Assembly (NCBI RefSeq): GCF_036373705.1
Contig: NC_089854.1
Location: 26,462,725 to 26,526,724 of the forward strand
Direction of reading: 5' to 3'
Length of the DNA stretch: 64,000 nucleotides
Source: Amia ocellicauda
Taxonomy: Eukaryota; Chordata; Actinopteri; Amiiformes; Amiidae
The notes beneath the pieces are model-generated. The model was not told where the DNA came from. It was given only the letters and a program-made list of their open reading frames with translations, and ran no database searches. The position numbers were made by a program, and so were the translations under genes. This document shows positions 13,438-25,632 of the stretch, piece by piece. The stretch's first letter is position 1; each line of letters begins with the position of its first letter.

Positions 13438-14680
13438 CGTTGTGCCTCCTCAGTGGTTATTGTACTTGTTTTTTGCTTTTATACCTAGGCTGCAGGCTGT
13501 TTGTCTAGTACTGCGCAACTGCAGCTTCTAACCTGCTGTCCTAATTACTCACTGTGGAGACCAGTAAGTATGCAATCCCTTGAGTGAATAATCCAATCAT
13601 ATGGTGTCTGCATCAGCAGAGTTAAGTGAGAAATTTCAAAACTTGCTTAGTGGTTTCGAAACGAGGTGAAGTCTCAGGTAACTCTTCAATAACTTCAGCC
13701 ACGTAGTGTTGACGGGAATGGAACATCGCTTAATGTCCGGACTATAAAAGCAAATTCACTTTTTTTTTATCGCTAAGTGTAGCTAGTATATTTGGAGGGT
13801 CATATATGAGAGAAGAGGCTGGCCACTGTCTTTGTCTTGAAAGTCTGTCAGAGGGGTCACCTGTATGGTGCATGGTACCGAAAGGCAGAGTAGTTTCCCC
13901 ACAGTGTAGACGGTGAAGCGAACCGATCAGGGCTAGCTTTGCGGTTTCATTCGAGTGCTCATTCCAGGCAACGTCCAGTCTTTCTCTGGCTCCTCCGCCA
14001 AGTCCTGTAATTGTGAAGGAACGATATTGTTGACGAGGAAAATATTAATCATGCCGTTGTGGTATAAAACAATACTGTAGCCCTTTTCTCTGTGATAACT
14101 ATGCAACACAAGCAAATTGATTTTTATTTTTTATTTAAGGATAAGGATCTGAATGTCCTCCATTTGAAAGGAGTGATGGTAGTTTTGTTTTTGAGGCAAT
14201 TGTTTTTTTAAATAAACTTTTTCAAGTGATTTGCCAGAAATGAAAAATGCAATTACAATACAGTGCCTAAATAGCCAGTTATACTTATTTTGTTTTGTGG
14301 GTTTTGCTGCTTGCCTTAAGTTTGTGCATGCCCATTGAATGAATATCGAGAAACTCTGGAAATGCTTTGTATGTTTTTTCTACACTCTAAAAACACCTGA
14401 GCTTGATTTAAAGATGAGTGTGGGCAACAAGCCAGATGCAATTTACCCATTTTTTGTTCTCTACTAAATACTTTCTTTTGAATAACTTGTCCGTTTAGAC
14501 ATGCTTGTCTTTTGTATATATATGCCTTAATGTTAGCCATGACCAGAAAAAAGTGACAACATTTTTACACAACCCTTCTGAACATTTGTTTGGGTAGGAT
14601 GGGGGAGGGTTGAGTTGTTGTTCACTGTACATTCTCCAGACAAACTGCTCTGCTGTCCTACCCCCTTTTTCCATCTTTTC

Positions 14681-14686
14681 AATAAA
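14681..14686 (+). terminator. Candidate distal poly(A) signal, GNA13
   Basis: AATAAA in TTTTCAATAAAAACC, followed about 20-40 nt later by a T/G-rich stretch (CTGTTTTTGTTTTGCC). It is the last good signal before the intergenic region. Confidence 0.5.
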
Positions 14687-14705
14687 AACCTTTTTGAAAC
14701 CTGTT

Positions 14706-17700
14706 TTTGTTTTGCCTTTTATTTTGCTGTTGTGTCAGTCCTATACCCATCACCTGTGTGACAGTAACGTCAAATTTTTATTTTTATTTTTTGTAACGGA
14801 GAATAGTCAACAAACTTAAAACTACACGGATATCCCTACACTTGTAAGTAGTCCAGTATCACCTGACAGGATGGTAAGTAAGGTATTTGGATTAACGCTA
14901 TGACACCAACCGTGACATGCAGGGGGTGGAAAGTGCTGGTTTAATTAAGCAGAATTTCTGTATTAGTGTAAGCCTGTAGATGTAAATTAAAAAGTAAATA
15001 TTACCGGGCTGTCAGTCTGCTGCTGCTTCTTGCACTGGTACTGTATATGTAGTGCTCCATCAGCATTTCCTTTTTTCTGCATATCAACGAACTCCATGTG
15101 TTCTCTGCACTTCTCAGTGTTGATGATGAGGCTGTAGATGCTTATCAATGAAAGCTGCTGCAAAGCCAGCCTGCAGCATGAACCCAGACGAACGGTCGAC
15201 ACGAGACCATTTCAGCAAGGGCGTGCATGTGCTGTATGAGCGACACCTGAGCAGTGTGTGTGCGATCTGTGACAGGATGGAGCGGCGAGCTATGGAGCAG
15301 TGTGGAGGTGTCGGTTTTTTTTCTCTGCCTTTCACACAACCGATTTGCTTTGGAAGCTGTTGAGTAGAAGTTTGTTTTTTTGTGTTTTTTTTATTTTATT
15401 TCTCCTGCAGTTGATTTCCCGCCATGCTTTTGCAGGAGAACGTGGCTCAAGACTGGACTTGCTCTCTTCACTTCTCATGAACTATACCTTCCTCAGCTAT
15501 CTGCCACCCACTGATCAAAGATTGGTACTTATGGAACTTAATTGGTCTTTTTAGCCAACAAAAATGTTTGAACCTATAAAGAGTTAAATTACACAGATTC
15601 ATGAATTGACTGATCTGATCCAGTTATATGGCTTAGAGGGAAGACAACCGTACAGTATAAGCCTTAAGCCTTGGACCCCCAGGGATTTATGTTCTCCTTT
15701 CATCCTGTATAAGTTTAGGTTTTTCTCTCCTCTGTGCTTAGTTTACTTTTTACTTTTCTTTTCATCTATTACAAACTTTTGTTTTTGTTTCAATTTATAA
15801 AATGCTCTACTAAATAAAAAATGATTAGATACATAAAGTCAGATACAGTCCTTTGCTTGTGGTGACAGCAGTGCAAATCAGGTGTTCAGGTAAGTCTTGT
15901 CAGGGAAACTGGTCCATTTAATGTTTTATGTGCATTAAGACTGTCAGACTGCTCACATTGTTCCCCTGCCCCTGTTGAGAGAACAGCTGGCATGTGTCCA
16001 TTTTATTTAATCTTGCCTTCCTTCCTCTTTCGCTTTGCTGCCGAGATTTAGTTGGTAACAGGAACACTCCCTATGTTTTCAAATTTCAAAGGCTTTTTTT
16101 TAATCATGTTCTAGGTTCTCAAAAGATGTCCCCCTAAATCAGCAAATAAATTACAAAAAAATTGTAGAATAGGGATCAGATGCTGAAAAAATGTATGTTT
16201 ATTTTGCATCAGTGTTAATTTCTGATAGTTCTTAATTGCAGTTTTCAGTTAATCCTTTGTTTTTCTGCAGTTAGGTGTAAATGTGTTGAAATGTTTATGC
16301 TCTTGAAATGCCTACAAACAGACTGGTCCTTCTCAGTTATCATTTGAAGGAGTTTTCCTTCAGGGCCCAATGTTCCTCTGCATTATAATCCCAATCTCAT
16401 TACCATCAATACAATCCCATTACTGTACATCAATTGCACCTGCGCTGGGTAATTCAGATTAACTTTAGGAACTGTCTTTTTCTGGAAGGACGGTCCCACT
16501 CTTCAGCCACAATGTCTCCAGTTCTGAGTGGGGGGGACAGTGAGAGAGAGCAAACAGAGGGAGGAACGTAGAGAGGAGAGGGTGTGCAGTTGTTCATCAG
16601 AATTATTTACAAATGTACTACTGCACTCATTAATTTTAGCAGAAGTGCTTCCATTACATCTGCTTGTACTACTTCCCACGGTAATTGCATGAAGGGTGAT
16701 AAGGGATCTGTGTGGGTGGATCAGAAGCAGCCGTCACAGTAACCCCTATGAAACTTCAGCTGCTTGAGTACAGGATCGGGATGGCGATGAGTCAAGTGTT
16801 CCAGGGAAAATACGATTCCAGATAATGCCTCTTCCAAAACAATAGAGTCTAATGTTTGTGTTCAACGTTGACCCAGTGACCCAACCTTGAAGGGAGGGTT
16901 TCTTTAACCTCCTTATAATGTACCAGACAACAGATGTATAATTCTGATTAGGAATGGGTTAAAATGTCAAAAAGCCATGTAACCTACACCTGTCTCTTTC
17001 TGTTCAGTGGTTCTAATACTCCTGCATTCAGGATTTAACTATGGGGGGTTTGTTATTAGAAACCCTCATTCCAAACAAGTGAGAGGGTTAATTGTATTTG
17101 TTTCCTTCAAAGACTTCCACATGGCAGCCCCTTGCACTGGCTTGGCCTTCGGAGTTTGAACTTTGCGGTGTGTAGTGTAGCATAACGGCAACAGCAGCTT
17201 CCACCGACCTGCTTTCAAATAAGAGCTCAGCTATTGAATTTTCACACGAGTAGACACATCCTCTGCACTGGGGAGTTTTGGCTGCCTTGCCAATATAGCT
17301 GTGGTGGAAGTGGTGGCCTTAATATTAATGTAAAGTTAAAATCGCTTTTGTTTCAAAGAGAAACATTGCATTTTTTTAACTACCCAATGTCATTGCTTAT
17401 GTTGCTTTGTTTGCGGATGCTCGGTATTATTATTTAGTATTAATTACATTGTTTAATTCTACTCAGGTGCTGGTAGATTATGGAACCATCCTCTTCTATT
17501 TTATTTTTTTAATATCCTCTCACTGGTTCTTGACCTAAATTGGTTGCCCCATCCCATCTTCCTTCCAGATGTGGGCGGCTGTAAACCTCTCAGTATTGAC
17601 TTGATTTCAGATGGTCTACTGGCCTTGATTTGAGAGGCAGGGTAAAATGAGGAAACATATCAGTCACTAGAAGGTTACCTTTAGTTCTATCATAATCAAT

Positions 17701-18400
17701 GATTATTATATTTGTATTAGTTTATACAGTCAGGTATATATATTGTGTGAGTTATACATTAACCTTACTGATTTTGTACTTGACCTCAATTTGACAAACA
17801 TTAAATGTAGTTAAAAGAAGATCTGTCTGCAGATATTCCAATATTGTATGAGAAAGCTGCATGTCTTTAAATAACAAAGCTTGTTTGCATTAGTGATAAG
17901 CATTGATTCGGGCCTAATCGATAACATTTCTCCAGAACATTCACTACACTGATGAGCATTTGTCAGTATGTGAACATCATGTGCAGCGCTCGTTATTGAT
18001 CCCAGTCATGACAGTATTGTAAGTTATCTAGAAAAGAAACGAAAGCATGCAAAAATAGACCATGATCTAGAAGAACTAATCAACAGGCATAAACTGAACG
18101 TATGTCTGTTCAAGGAGAAATGAGGGTAGAAAGAGCTGTGGTCAGGAAAAAGTTAAAAGTGCAGCGTGACAATACTGTTTTCCTGTTTTCACGAAGCTGC
18201 TGTTGATGTATGATGTTAGTGTAACTTCTCAGGAAGGCGCCCAGTGACAGTTTAGCAATCCCCACATTACTCAGCATGGGCTTCCTGTCAAGGTCTAGTA
18301 ATCAGAAAGCACCGGTTCCTTAATTGCTTAATGAGGTGAGGGGATCACCAGAGACCAGGCACAGAGCTAGGCCTGTCACAGTTGGGGGGCCGCTTTAAAT
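14706..18400. other. Intergenic region GNA13-AMZ2, no confirmed gene
   Basis: This is AT-rich sequence without a recognisable gene. The only patch that looks different is 15007-15366, listed separately. No transposon ends or RNA genes were recognised. Confidence 0.5.
15007..15366. other. Unassigned patch with coding-like texture
   Basis: Local composition is more CpG-rich than the flanks. An open frame of 71 aa exists on each strand (15148-15363 + and 14987-15202 -). The minus frame has a charged, non-repetitive stretch (around EKCREHMEFVDMQKKG) and a GT that could act as a donor near 15007. I do not recognise a family. It may be a decayed retrogene, an unannotated exon or chance. Confidence 0.2.
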
Positions 18401-18773
18401 CACACCACGACCAAACGTCTCTCCCCGTTTCTTCGCGGTGACAGAACACCTTTGTCTTACTTGTGTTTGGCTTGTTTGTGATGGACAGATATACGTTTTC
18501 CCTCCAGAGTGACACTTCCCAGACGCTCCCTAACCGGCCCGTAATCCGCGGCGAGGCGGCGGCTTCGCTCGGACCGGCAGCCCCAGTGTGCGCGCTGTAG
18601 TGCCGCCTCAGCTTTCGTTTTGACCGTTTTCCGAGAAGGCCTCTCTCGCAGCAAGTAAATATTTACCTTTAATGCTTGTGTTGTTGTGTTAGGTGGAATC
18701 CGTCAGGAAGGCAGTAACTTCATAAGAGCGGGGTGGTTTGTTAGTTATTTGGTTGTGGTGAAGCGGTATGTTG

Positions 18774-18785
18774 TGCGCATGCGCA
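18774..18785. promoter_or_regulatory. NRF1-type binding palindrome
   Basis: TGCGCATGCGCA is a perfect match to the palindromic NRF1 consensus, which is common in core promoters of housekeeping vertebrate genes. It sits in the AMZ2 promoter region. Confidence 0.6.
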
Positions 18786-18819
18786 GAGCACGCCGTCGCG
18801 TAATGGGTGTCTCCTGTTG

Positions 18820-18850
18820 GTGTTTGTTGTGGTTGTTGTTGTTGTTGTTG
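18820..18850. repeat. (TTG)n microsatellite
   Basis: Short GTT/TTG trinucleotide run just downstream of the NRF1-type site. Confidence 0.8.
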
Positions 18851-19661
18851 TACAATTAAACTGAGAATTGAGAAGTCGATGCATGCACACAAAAGTTGCA
18901 ATAGGCGGTGTTACACAAAGTATATTTCCCATCCCTGAAGACATGCCAGCTTGCTTCTCAGAGGTGCGCAAAATTCCCGATGCGGGAATGAAACCCTGAC
19001 TGTCAGCTGCTGGGGGTCACATTGCTGGAGATGTGCCTGTAACCGGCAGTAGAAGAGTCCTCTCCGGCCGGGGTGTGGGCCGGGGTGTGGGCCGGGCCTG
19101 AGCGGGTCGATAGGTCGGGCTGCTCCTCTCGCCTGCACGGTGCATGTGTGCAGAGCTGCAGGCGGCTGCGGTGTCTGTGCGCTGGCTAACCACAGGCACG
19201 CTATGCAGCATCTGCGTGTGCAGCCTCATTTTCCAGGAGCCGGCTAGAGAGAGGATAGGTGAAGTGAGTGTCACACAGTAGTGACACACTAATGTGGTCT
19301 GTATGGGATATGACACATGAAGCGTACTTTCCTTCGCATTTTTGTGCGGTTGTGCTCATAATCCTGGGCCCTCGGAGTTCAGGTATCCTTTTTCAGAGGA
19401 CTTCCTGGCAATGTTGGAAGGGAACCGCTGTGTCTGGGTGCTTTAGAAAGTGGGAGGAAATGGAAAGCTTTTACCACTGGATCGTATTTGTCTTTGTAAC
19501 ATAAAGAGGGTTGTGTGCACAGGGGAGTTTCCAAAGAAGCCACTGTATATAGATCCCAGCTGTGCTATGAACTAGGTGTGATGGTGCCTCTTGTCTTTTG
19601 TAACACTGTGGTTACAAAGGCAGCCTGTGATGTGTGTGTGCGTGCCCCATTTTGCATTCAG

Positions 19662-22600
19662 ATGCAGGTGATCCAGCATTCGCCAGAGAAGCTGCAGGTT
19701 GCTCTGGTCTCCTCTCGCCGGGACCTGGTGGAACGCTATCAGAAGTTCAGCCGGGAGGAACGAAGGCTGCTGGAAGAAGGGCTGTACCCTGACAGCACCT
19801 TGTTTGGGCCCATCACCGTGCACTCGGACTCTGATTGGATCCGCTCGCACCCGGAGCCCCCGCAGGATTTCCTGGAGTTCTACAGCAACCCCTACCGCAG
19901 CACGCCCGTCAAAGGCCGCAGCACCGTCTACATCCAGACTGTGGGTGAGTCCCCTGCTCTGACTGTGCACTTGGACAGGGTGTGAGGGCTGCACAGACAC
20001 TCAGTTATTTAATTCCCCCTCTTTCAGAGGCTGAAATTGTAAAGTATAAGCAGCGACACACACTTATTCTGTGCTGACAGGCTCGTTTGGCGAGGGGGAT
20101 GCGGTGTCTCGGCAGTATGTGTGTTGGCTGCAGGAGTACTGCGAGGCCTTCTACTACGGGTTGGCCGTGAAAGTCCTGGAGCCTGTCCCCGTGTCAGCCA
20201 CCGGCTGTGCCTTCAGAGTCAATGACAGCACTCGCAACCTGCAGATACATGCTGGTGAGAATCCTTCTCCTTGCCATCGCCCTCTCTGAGGTTCCCTTCA
20301 TCCCACTCTCCCTTTCCATTTCACAGGAAGACATTTGGCTGATGTGTTCGTCCCAACACTTTACAGATACTATGGGGTGAACAGGGGGCGTAGGGCAATA
20401 AGCTAAATATAGCAACCTGCCACTTGGATTCTTGATTTGATTTTGGGTTGAAAACTACACCATTCAAACAATGGTACAAATATACATGCAACCGCCCAGC
20501 CCTTGTTCCTATATGTGTGTTCTGCATGTGAACCCCCGTACTGACTGTTGTGCACTTTGGCTTGTGTATTACAGGTGATTTACTGTGCTATTTGAAGAAG
20601 AGAAAGCCCAAAGATGCCTTCTGCATTGTGGGCATCACCATGATCGACCTTTACCCCCGAGACTCCTGGAACTTTGTGTTTGGCCAAGCGTCCCTCACTG
20701 AAGGTAATCCGGGGTAGTTCAGACACTTCAGTCAGTGCACCATCGACACACTGTCCTTTATCAGCGTCTTTAAATATAGTTCATGGATAGCAGTGTAGTC
20801 TATATGAGAAGTGCTTGGCAAAATGACTAGAATTGTTGTATCTATTATAAAATTCTATTCTGCGTTGCTCTTTATGAAAATGTGAGAAGAATTTAAATGA
20901 AAGAAAATTTGGGTAAGGTTGAAAGGCTGCTCTTTAAAACCTGAGCTAGATATTGCCAGCCAGCAGTGTTCATGTTTTGCAGGAAGACAGTAATCCCAAT
21001 CCTTTTGCTTAAATTAGCTGGTTCCTCTGTCATGGCTGACAAATGCATCGGGACAGTTTTGGTCTGCTCTGTTTAATGGCGGCTGTTCAGAATGACTCCC
21101 TGACGTCTTTGAGATGAGAGACGTCCTTCTTGCTGCTGAAATCAGCACCTCAAACACCAGTCTAAAAATCATGTCTACGCTCAGAAAAGGAACGTTTTCA
21201 ATGTATGTATACACTCACCTAAAGGATTATTAGGAACACCATACTAATACTGTGTTTGACCCCCTTTCGCCTTCAGAACTGCCTTAATTCTACGTGGCAT
21301 TGATTCAACAAGGTGCTGAAAGCATTCTTTAGAAATGTTGGCCCATATTGATAGGATAGCATCTTGCAGTTGATGGAGATTTGTGGGATGCACATCCAGG
21401 GCACGAAGCTCCCGTTCCACCACATCCCAAAGATGCTCTATTGGGTTGAGATCTGGTGACTGTGGGGGCCAGTTTAGTACAGTGAACTCATTGTCATGTT
21501 CAAGAAACCAATTTGAAATGATTCGACCTTTGTGACATGGTGCATTATCCTGCTGGAAGTAGCCATCAGAGGATGGGTACATGGTGGTCATAAAGGGAAG
21601 GACATGGTCAGAAACAATGCTCAGGTAGGCCGTGGCATTTAAACGATGCCCAATTGGCACTATGGGGCCTAAAGTGTGCCAAGATAACATCCCCCACACC
21701 ATTACACCACCACCAGCAGCCTGCACAGTGGTAACAAGGCATGATGGACCCCGGTGGGGTCTTCTGCTGTTGTAGCCCATCCGCCTCAAGGTTGTACGTG
21801 TTGTGGCTTCACAAATGCTTTGCTGCATACCTCGGTTGTAACGAGTGCTTATTTCAGTCAAAGTTGCTCTTCTATCAGCTTGAATCAGTCGGCCCATTCT
21901 CCTCTGACCTCTAGCATCAACAAGGCATTTTCGCCCACAGGACTGCCGCATACTGGATGTTTTTCCCTTTTCACACCATTCTTTGTAAACCCTAGAAATG
22001 GTTGTGCGTGAAAATCCCAGTAACTGAGCAGATTGTGAAATACTCAGACCGGCCCGTCTGGCACCAACAACCATGCCACGCTCAAAATTGCTTAAATCAC
22101 CTTTCTTTCCCATTCAGACATTCAGTTTGGAGTTCAGGAGATTGTCTTGACCAGGACCACACCCCTAAATGCATTGAAGCAACTGCCATGTGATTGGTTG
22201 GTTAGATAATTGCATTAATGAGAAATTGAACAGGTGTTCCTAATAATCCTTTAGGTGAGTGTATTTCCCACAGGAAATGCTTGTAAATATAGCATAAGCG
22301 CCCATCGGAGTGTCTCCTCGGGTTAAGATGACCTTCTCCTTATCGTTCACATCCAGGGATGGCACTATTTTAACCCTAGTAATGCTGGATCATCCCATTA
22401 CTGTCACTGTACACAACCTGCTGTTCTGTAGATTAAACAAGGGCAAAACCGAGAGAAATGATCTGCTAATCCGCCTCTGCTCTGCATGAACTACCACGTT
22501 CTTGCCACTAGAGGGCATCACATGAATGCACAGTTGTATCACTTCAACGAAAAGCCATAAGAACATGTAAAGCCTCTGTATTACAAGTATAATGGTTTTG

Positions 22601-24464
22601 GGAAAGACAGCACATTTTCACAAGGATTAATGTTTTTTTACCTGGAAATATTCAGGTATTCCACAGGTTAGGTTAGATTCTGTGTTTATATGTAGACAGA
22701 GCTACAATTTCATATGGACTCCCAAATACTTGGAAGATGAGCTACACTGCATTACCATACATTGAAAGCAGGTGGGGCTCTTGTTAAACAAACTGACCAC
22801 TCGGTCACTTTTTCGATCATAATCACAGTGTATCATTTAGTCAATAAAAATAAAAATTCATAGAGGAAAAAAAAAGGCTTTGATTTCTCACAGAAATACG
22901 TGAGACAATTAGTTAAAGGATTAAATGTCCCCAAACAAATAGAATATAATAATGAAACAAAACCTAGGAATCGCAGACAGTGAATCATTGGCCATCTGAG
23001 TCATGACCAGTGGTTGTCCTTCGTTTGTGGACGTGTGGTCAGTGTTAATCACAAAACACGCGCGCGTGTCTTTCCACAGCTGTCCCTGGCACGCACAGGT
23101 TGCTTTTGAAAGCCTGGTGTTGGGCAGCTTTACCCTTAGTGTGTGTCCCTTTCTCGGCAGGAATGGGCATCTTCAGCTTCGCCCGGTACGATGACAACTT
23201 CTACAGCAGGAGCTACAAAGGGCGCCTGTGGAAGGGCTGCAAGCTGTCCCCGGGGGATTACTCTGTGTTCAGTGGCTACTACATACCCCCCATCACCAGC
23301 TCCCTGCTCCTGCGCTCCTGCAAGGTGAGCCCCTCCCAGGCCCCTGGGTTTGGGAGCTCCAGCTGCACTCGGACCTCAGGAAGACGGATCTATAAAAACG
23401 CTCACACGCAGGCAGCTCTGCTCTGAGTCTGTCACGTGTTTTCTTATCTATGTCTCTGTGTTTGCCAGTGCTATCGCATGCTCTGATTAATTTGGTTATG
23501 AAAGGACATAAATATTGAGAAATCAAGGGTGACCTTGTGTGGCATGCCATCATGGCCAATGGGTTTATGCATGGAATAATTATATATACATCATTAAAAT
23601 GTCAGCTAATTTAAATTGTTAGTTTAATTTATTTGTCATGTCCTGCCAAACCCTGACAGATTCAAAGAAAGATCCTCGAAATGCAGGAGGTGCTTCTGAT
23701 TATATTCATCCATCATTCTCCCTGTAAACGTTATTGTAACATGATGATGTCGTTGTGTCCCTGCCAGACCCTGACCCATGAGATTGGCCACATCTTTGGG
23801 ATAAAGCACTGCCAGTGGCTGAAGTGTGTAATGCAGGGCTCCAATCACCTGGAGGAGTCGGACCGCCGCCCCCTCGACCTCTGTCCTGTGTGTCTCCGCA
23901 AACTGCAGGCTGCCACGGGCTTCAAGATGGCAGAGCGGTACAAGGTGGGTACGAGGGTGATGTCGCCCACTCTCCTGCCAGCCAGTCAGAATTGTCTTCA
24001 GAATCAATCAATCCAATTGTTGTCCTATAAATTTGACTTTTATTGACCAGTGTCATTGGTGAACCCAAAGGGACTATGTTTACCATTATATCTATTTACA
24101 GTGTACTCTAAACACTTGCTTTACCTCATGTTCTCTTTCCAAGAATCTAATAAGGTTTTACACATTTGGAGCAATTCTGTTTAATCTTTCTAAGGAGCCT
24201 CGTTTGTGTAGTTGCTAATTTGGGAAGAACAGTCCTGCGATTGTGAGGCATCATGCTGGCAGTGTCAGGGGCAGCTGCAGTGACCGGTTTGCCTCGGTGT
24301 CTCTCCAGGCTTTGCTGCGATGGATTGAAGATGGATCGTCCAGCGGGGAACGAAGATCAGCCACAGATTCGGGCCCTCCATCATTCAAACCCACAGAGGC
24401 ATTCGAAGAGTCCAGACAGTGGCTGCGGAAGTGCCTGTGTGTGCTGGAGGATGAGATCTTTTAA
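19662..24464 (+). CDS. amz2: AMZ2, archaemetzincin-2 (six coding exons, 360 aa)
   Basis: AMZ2 is a zinc-dependent aminopeptidase-like metalloprotease of the archaemetzincin family; its physiological substrate is not well defined. Coding exons are 19662-19944, 20081-20254, 20575-20703, 23161-23324, 23768-23944 and 24309-24464. All introns are GT/AG and all phases close, giving 1083 nt, the same length as human AMZ2. The start ATG lies one base after the exon acceptor and aligns with human MQIIRHS (here MQVIQHS). Residues 254-265 are HEIGHIFGIKHC, the HExxHxxGxxHC zinc site with catalytic Glu255, followed by the family-specific cysteines C-V-M and C-P-V-C. Central blocks such as VGITMIDLYPRDSWNFVFGQASLT and EGMGIFSFARY are strongly conserved. 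The 2.5 kb third intron holds a Tc1 copy. The gene reads toward SLC16A6 and the two probably end within about 100 bp of each other. Confidence 0.96.
21212..22261 (-). mobile_element. Tc1/mariner-type transposon, copy 1 (internally deleted) in an AMZ2 intron
   Basis: The element is bounded by inverted ends CACTCACCTAAAGGATTATT and flanked on both sides by TA, the usual Tc1 target duplication. At 1050 bp it is 171 bp shorter than its close relative at 37505-38725. The shortage is one clean internal deletion in the transposase gene, which reads on the minus strand. Few substitutions separate the two copies, suggesting fairly recent activity. Confidence 0.93.
21244..22113 (-). pseudogene. Tc1 transposase with in-frame internal deletion (289 aa)
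   Basis: The frame starts MGKKGDLSNFERG, with helix-turn-helix DNA-binding domains over roughly residues 1-115. It keeps the second catalytic Asp (FQQDNAPCH) and the final Glu ([11 protein letters not shown]). Compared with copy 2 it lacks 57 residues that carry the first catalytic Asp (WSDESRF). The reading frame is open but the DDE triad is incomplete, so it should not be catalytic. Confidence 0.9.
22505..22517 (+). promoter_or_regulatory. CTCF-like core motif
   Basis: CCACTAGAGGGCA matches the core CTCF consensus very well. It lies in the third AMZ2 coding intron, about 250 bp from the Tc1 insertion. Binding is not shown; a repeat origin is possible. Confidence 0.4.
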
Positions 24465-24736
24465 CCTTCCGTCATGCATGTTCTACAGCAGGGGGCCAAC
24501 CCTGTTCCTGCAGGGTGTACAGGCTTCTCAAAATTATCATTACCTTGAACACAAGGTAACTGACTAATTAAGCCCACTTCTTGAAACAGTTAAGAAGTTA
24601 ATGGTTAATGGATAAAACAAAAAACAGGAGACACTGTGGCTCTCCAGGACCAGTAAGGTTCCTAGTAGTCGGTCACACAATGGTCAGTCATCACCTTCAG
24701 CGATGCAGAACAGCCAATGACTGTCATGGCACCATA
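24465..24736 (+). repeat. Interspersed repeat forming the start of the AMZ2 3'UTR
   Basis: From about 24481 to 24655 the sequence reads in reverse like a common fish repeat: GGTCCTGGAGAGCCACAGTGT at one end and a CCCTGCAGGAACAGGGTTGG block at the other. It begins within 20 nt of the AMZ2 stop. No AATAAA or ATTAAA is present before the next transposon, so the transcript probably continues. Confidence 0.5.
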
Positions 24737-25632
24737 CACCGATCAGCCATAACATTTTGACCACCTGCCTAATATTGTGTGGGTCCCCCTTTCGCCGCCA
24801 AAACAGCCCTGACCCATCGAGGCATGGACTCCACTAGACCTCTGAAGGTGTGCTGTGGTATCTGGCACCAAGACGTTAGCAGCAGATCCTTTAAATCCTG
24901 TAAGTTGCGAGGTGGGGCCTCCATGGATCGGACTTGTTTGTCCAGCACATCCCACAGATGCTCGATTGGATTGAGATCTGGGGAATTTGGAGGCCAAGTC
25001 AACACCTTGAACTCGTGATTCATCAGACCAGGCCACCTTCTTCCATTGCTCCGTGGTCCAGTTCTGATGCTCACGTGCCCATTGTAGGTGCTTTCGGCAG
25101 TGGACGGGTCAGCATGGGCACCCTGACTGGTCTGTGGCTACGCAGCCCCATACGCAACAAACTGTGATGCACTGTGTGTTCTGACACCTTTCTATCAGAA
25201 CCAGCATTAACTTTTTCAGCAATTTGAGATACAGTAGCTCGTCTGCTGGATCGGACCACACGGGCCAGCCTTCGCTCCCCACGTGCATCAATGAGCCTTG
25301 GCCGTCCATGACCCTGTCGCCGGTTCACCGCTTTTCCTTGCTTGGACCACTTTTGATAGGTACTGACCACTGCAGACCGGTAACACCCCACAAGAGCTGC
25401 AGTTTTGGAGATGCTCTGACCCAGTCGTGTAGCCATCACAATTTGGCCCTTGTCAAAGTCGCTCAGATCCTTTCGTTTGCCCATTTTTCCTGCTTCGAAC
25501 ACATCAACTTTGAGGACAAAGTATTCACTTGCTGCCTAATATATCCCACCCACTGACAGGTGCCATGATAACGAGATTATCAGTGTTACTCACTTCACCT
25601 GTCAGTGGTCATAATGTTATGGCTGATCGGTG
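24737..25632 (-). mobile_element. Tc1/mariner-type transposon, second family, internally deleted
   Basis: Inverted ends CACCGATCAGCCATAACATT bound the element. The left flank is TA; the right flank is TG where TA is expected, so the target duplication has decayed. At 896 bp it is shorter than a usual Tc1 (1.2-1.6 kb). The transposase lies on the minus strand in two frames. It is located between AMZ2 and the probable AMZ2 poly(A) signal. Confidence 0.9.
24769..25484 (-). pseudogene. Broken Tc1 transposase (second family)
   Basis: The N-terminal part begins [13 protein letters not shown] and keeps the DNA-binding domain. The frame then shifts. The WSDES first-Asp motif is still visible, but it is followed directly by the late [17 protein letters not shown] block, so the middle, including the second catalytic Asp, is deleted. 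It cannot encode a working enzyme. Confidence 0.88.

Larger units (their letters stand above)
10299..14705 (+). other. gna13: GNA13 3' untranslated region (probable extent)
   Basis: About 4.4 kb of non-coding, AT-rich sequence with many T runs follows the GNA13 stop codon. Two AATAAA signals sit at 13432-13437 and 14681-14686. The second is followed by a T/G-rich stretch and is my choice for the main 3' end. A long 3'UTR is normal for vertebrate GNA13. Short open frames in it are not convincing. Confidence 0.6.
18510..19200 (+). promoter_or_regulatory. CpG-rich promoter region and probable non-coding first exon of AMZ2
   Basis: Two CpG-dense blocks (about 18530-18650 and 19020-19190) stand out from AT-rich surroundings and lie 0.5-1.1 kb upstream of the AMZ2 start codon. 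An NRF1-type palindrome lies between them. Possible donors for a 5' non-coding exon are GTAAAT near 18653 and GTGAGT at 19264-19269; the first coding exon has its acceptor at 19660-19661. The transcription start is not resolved. The second block holds a tandem duplication of a GGGGTGTGGGCC unit near 19070-19096. Confidence 0.6.

Noticed and set aside
19515..19661. Upstream extension of AMZ2 (MHRGVSKEATV...)
   Set aside because: It is in frame but lies before the exon acceptor, and the ATG at 19662 aligns with the human start.
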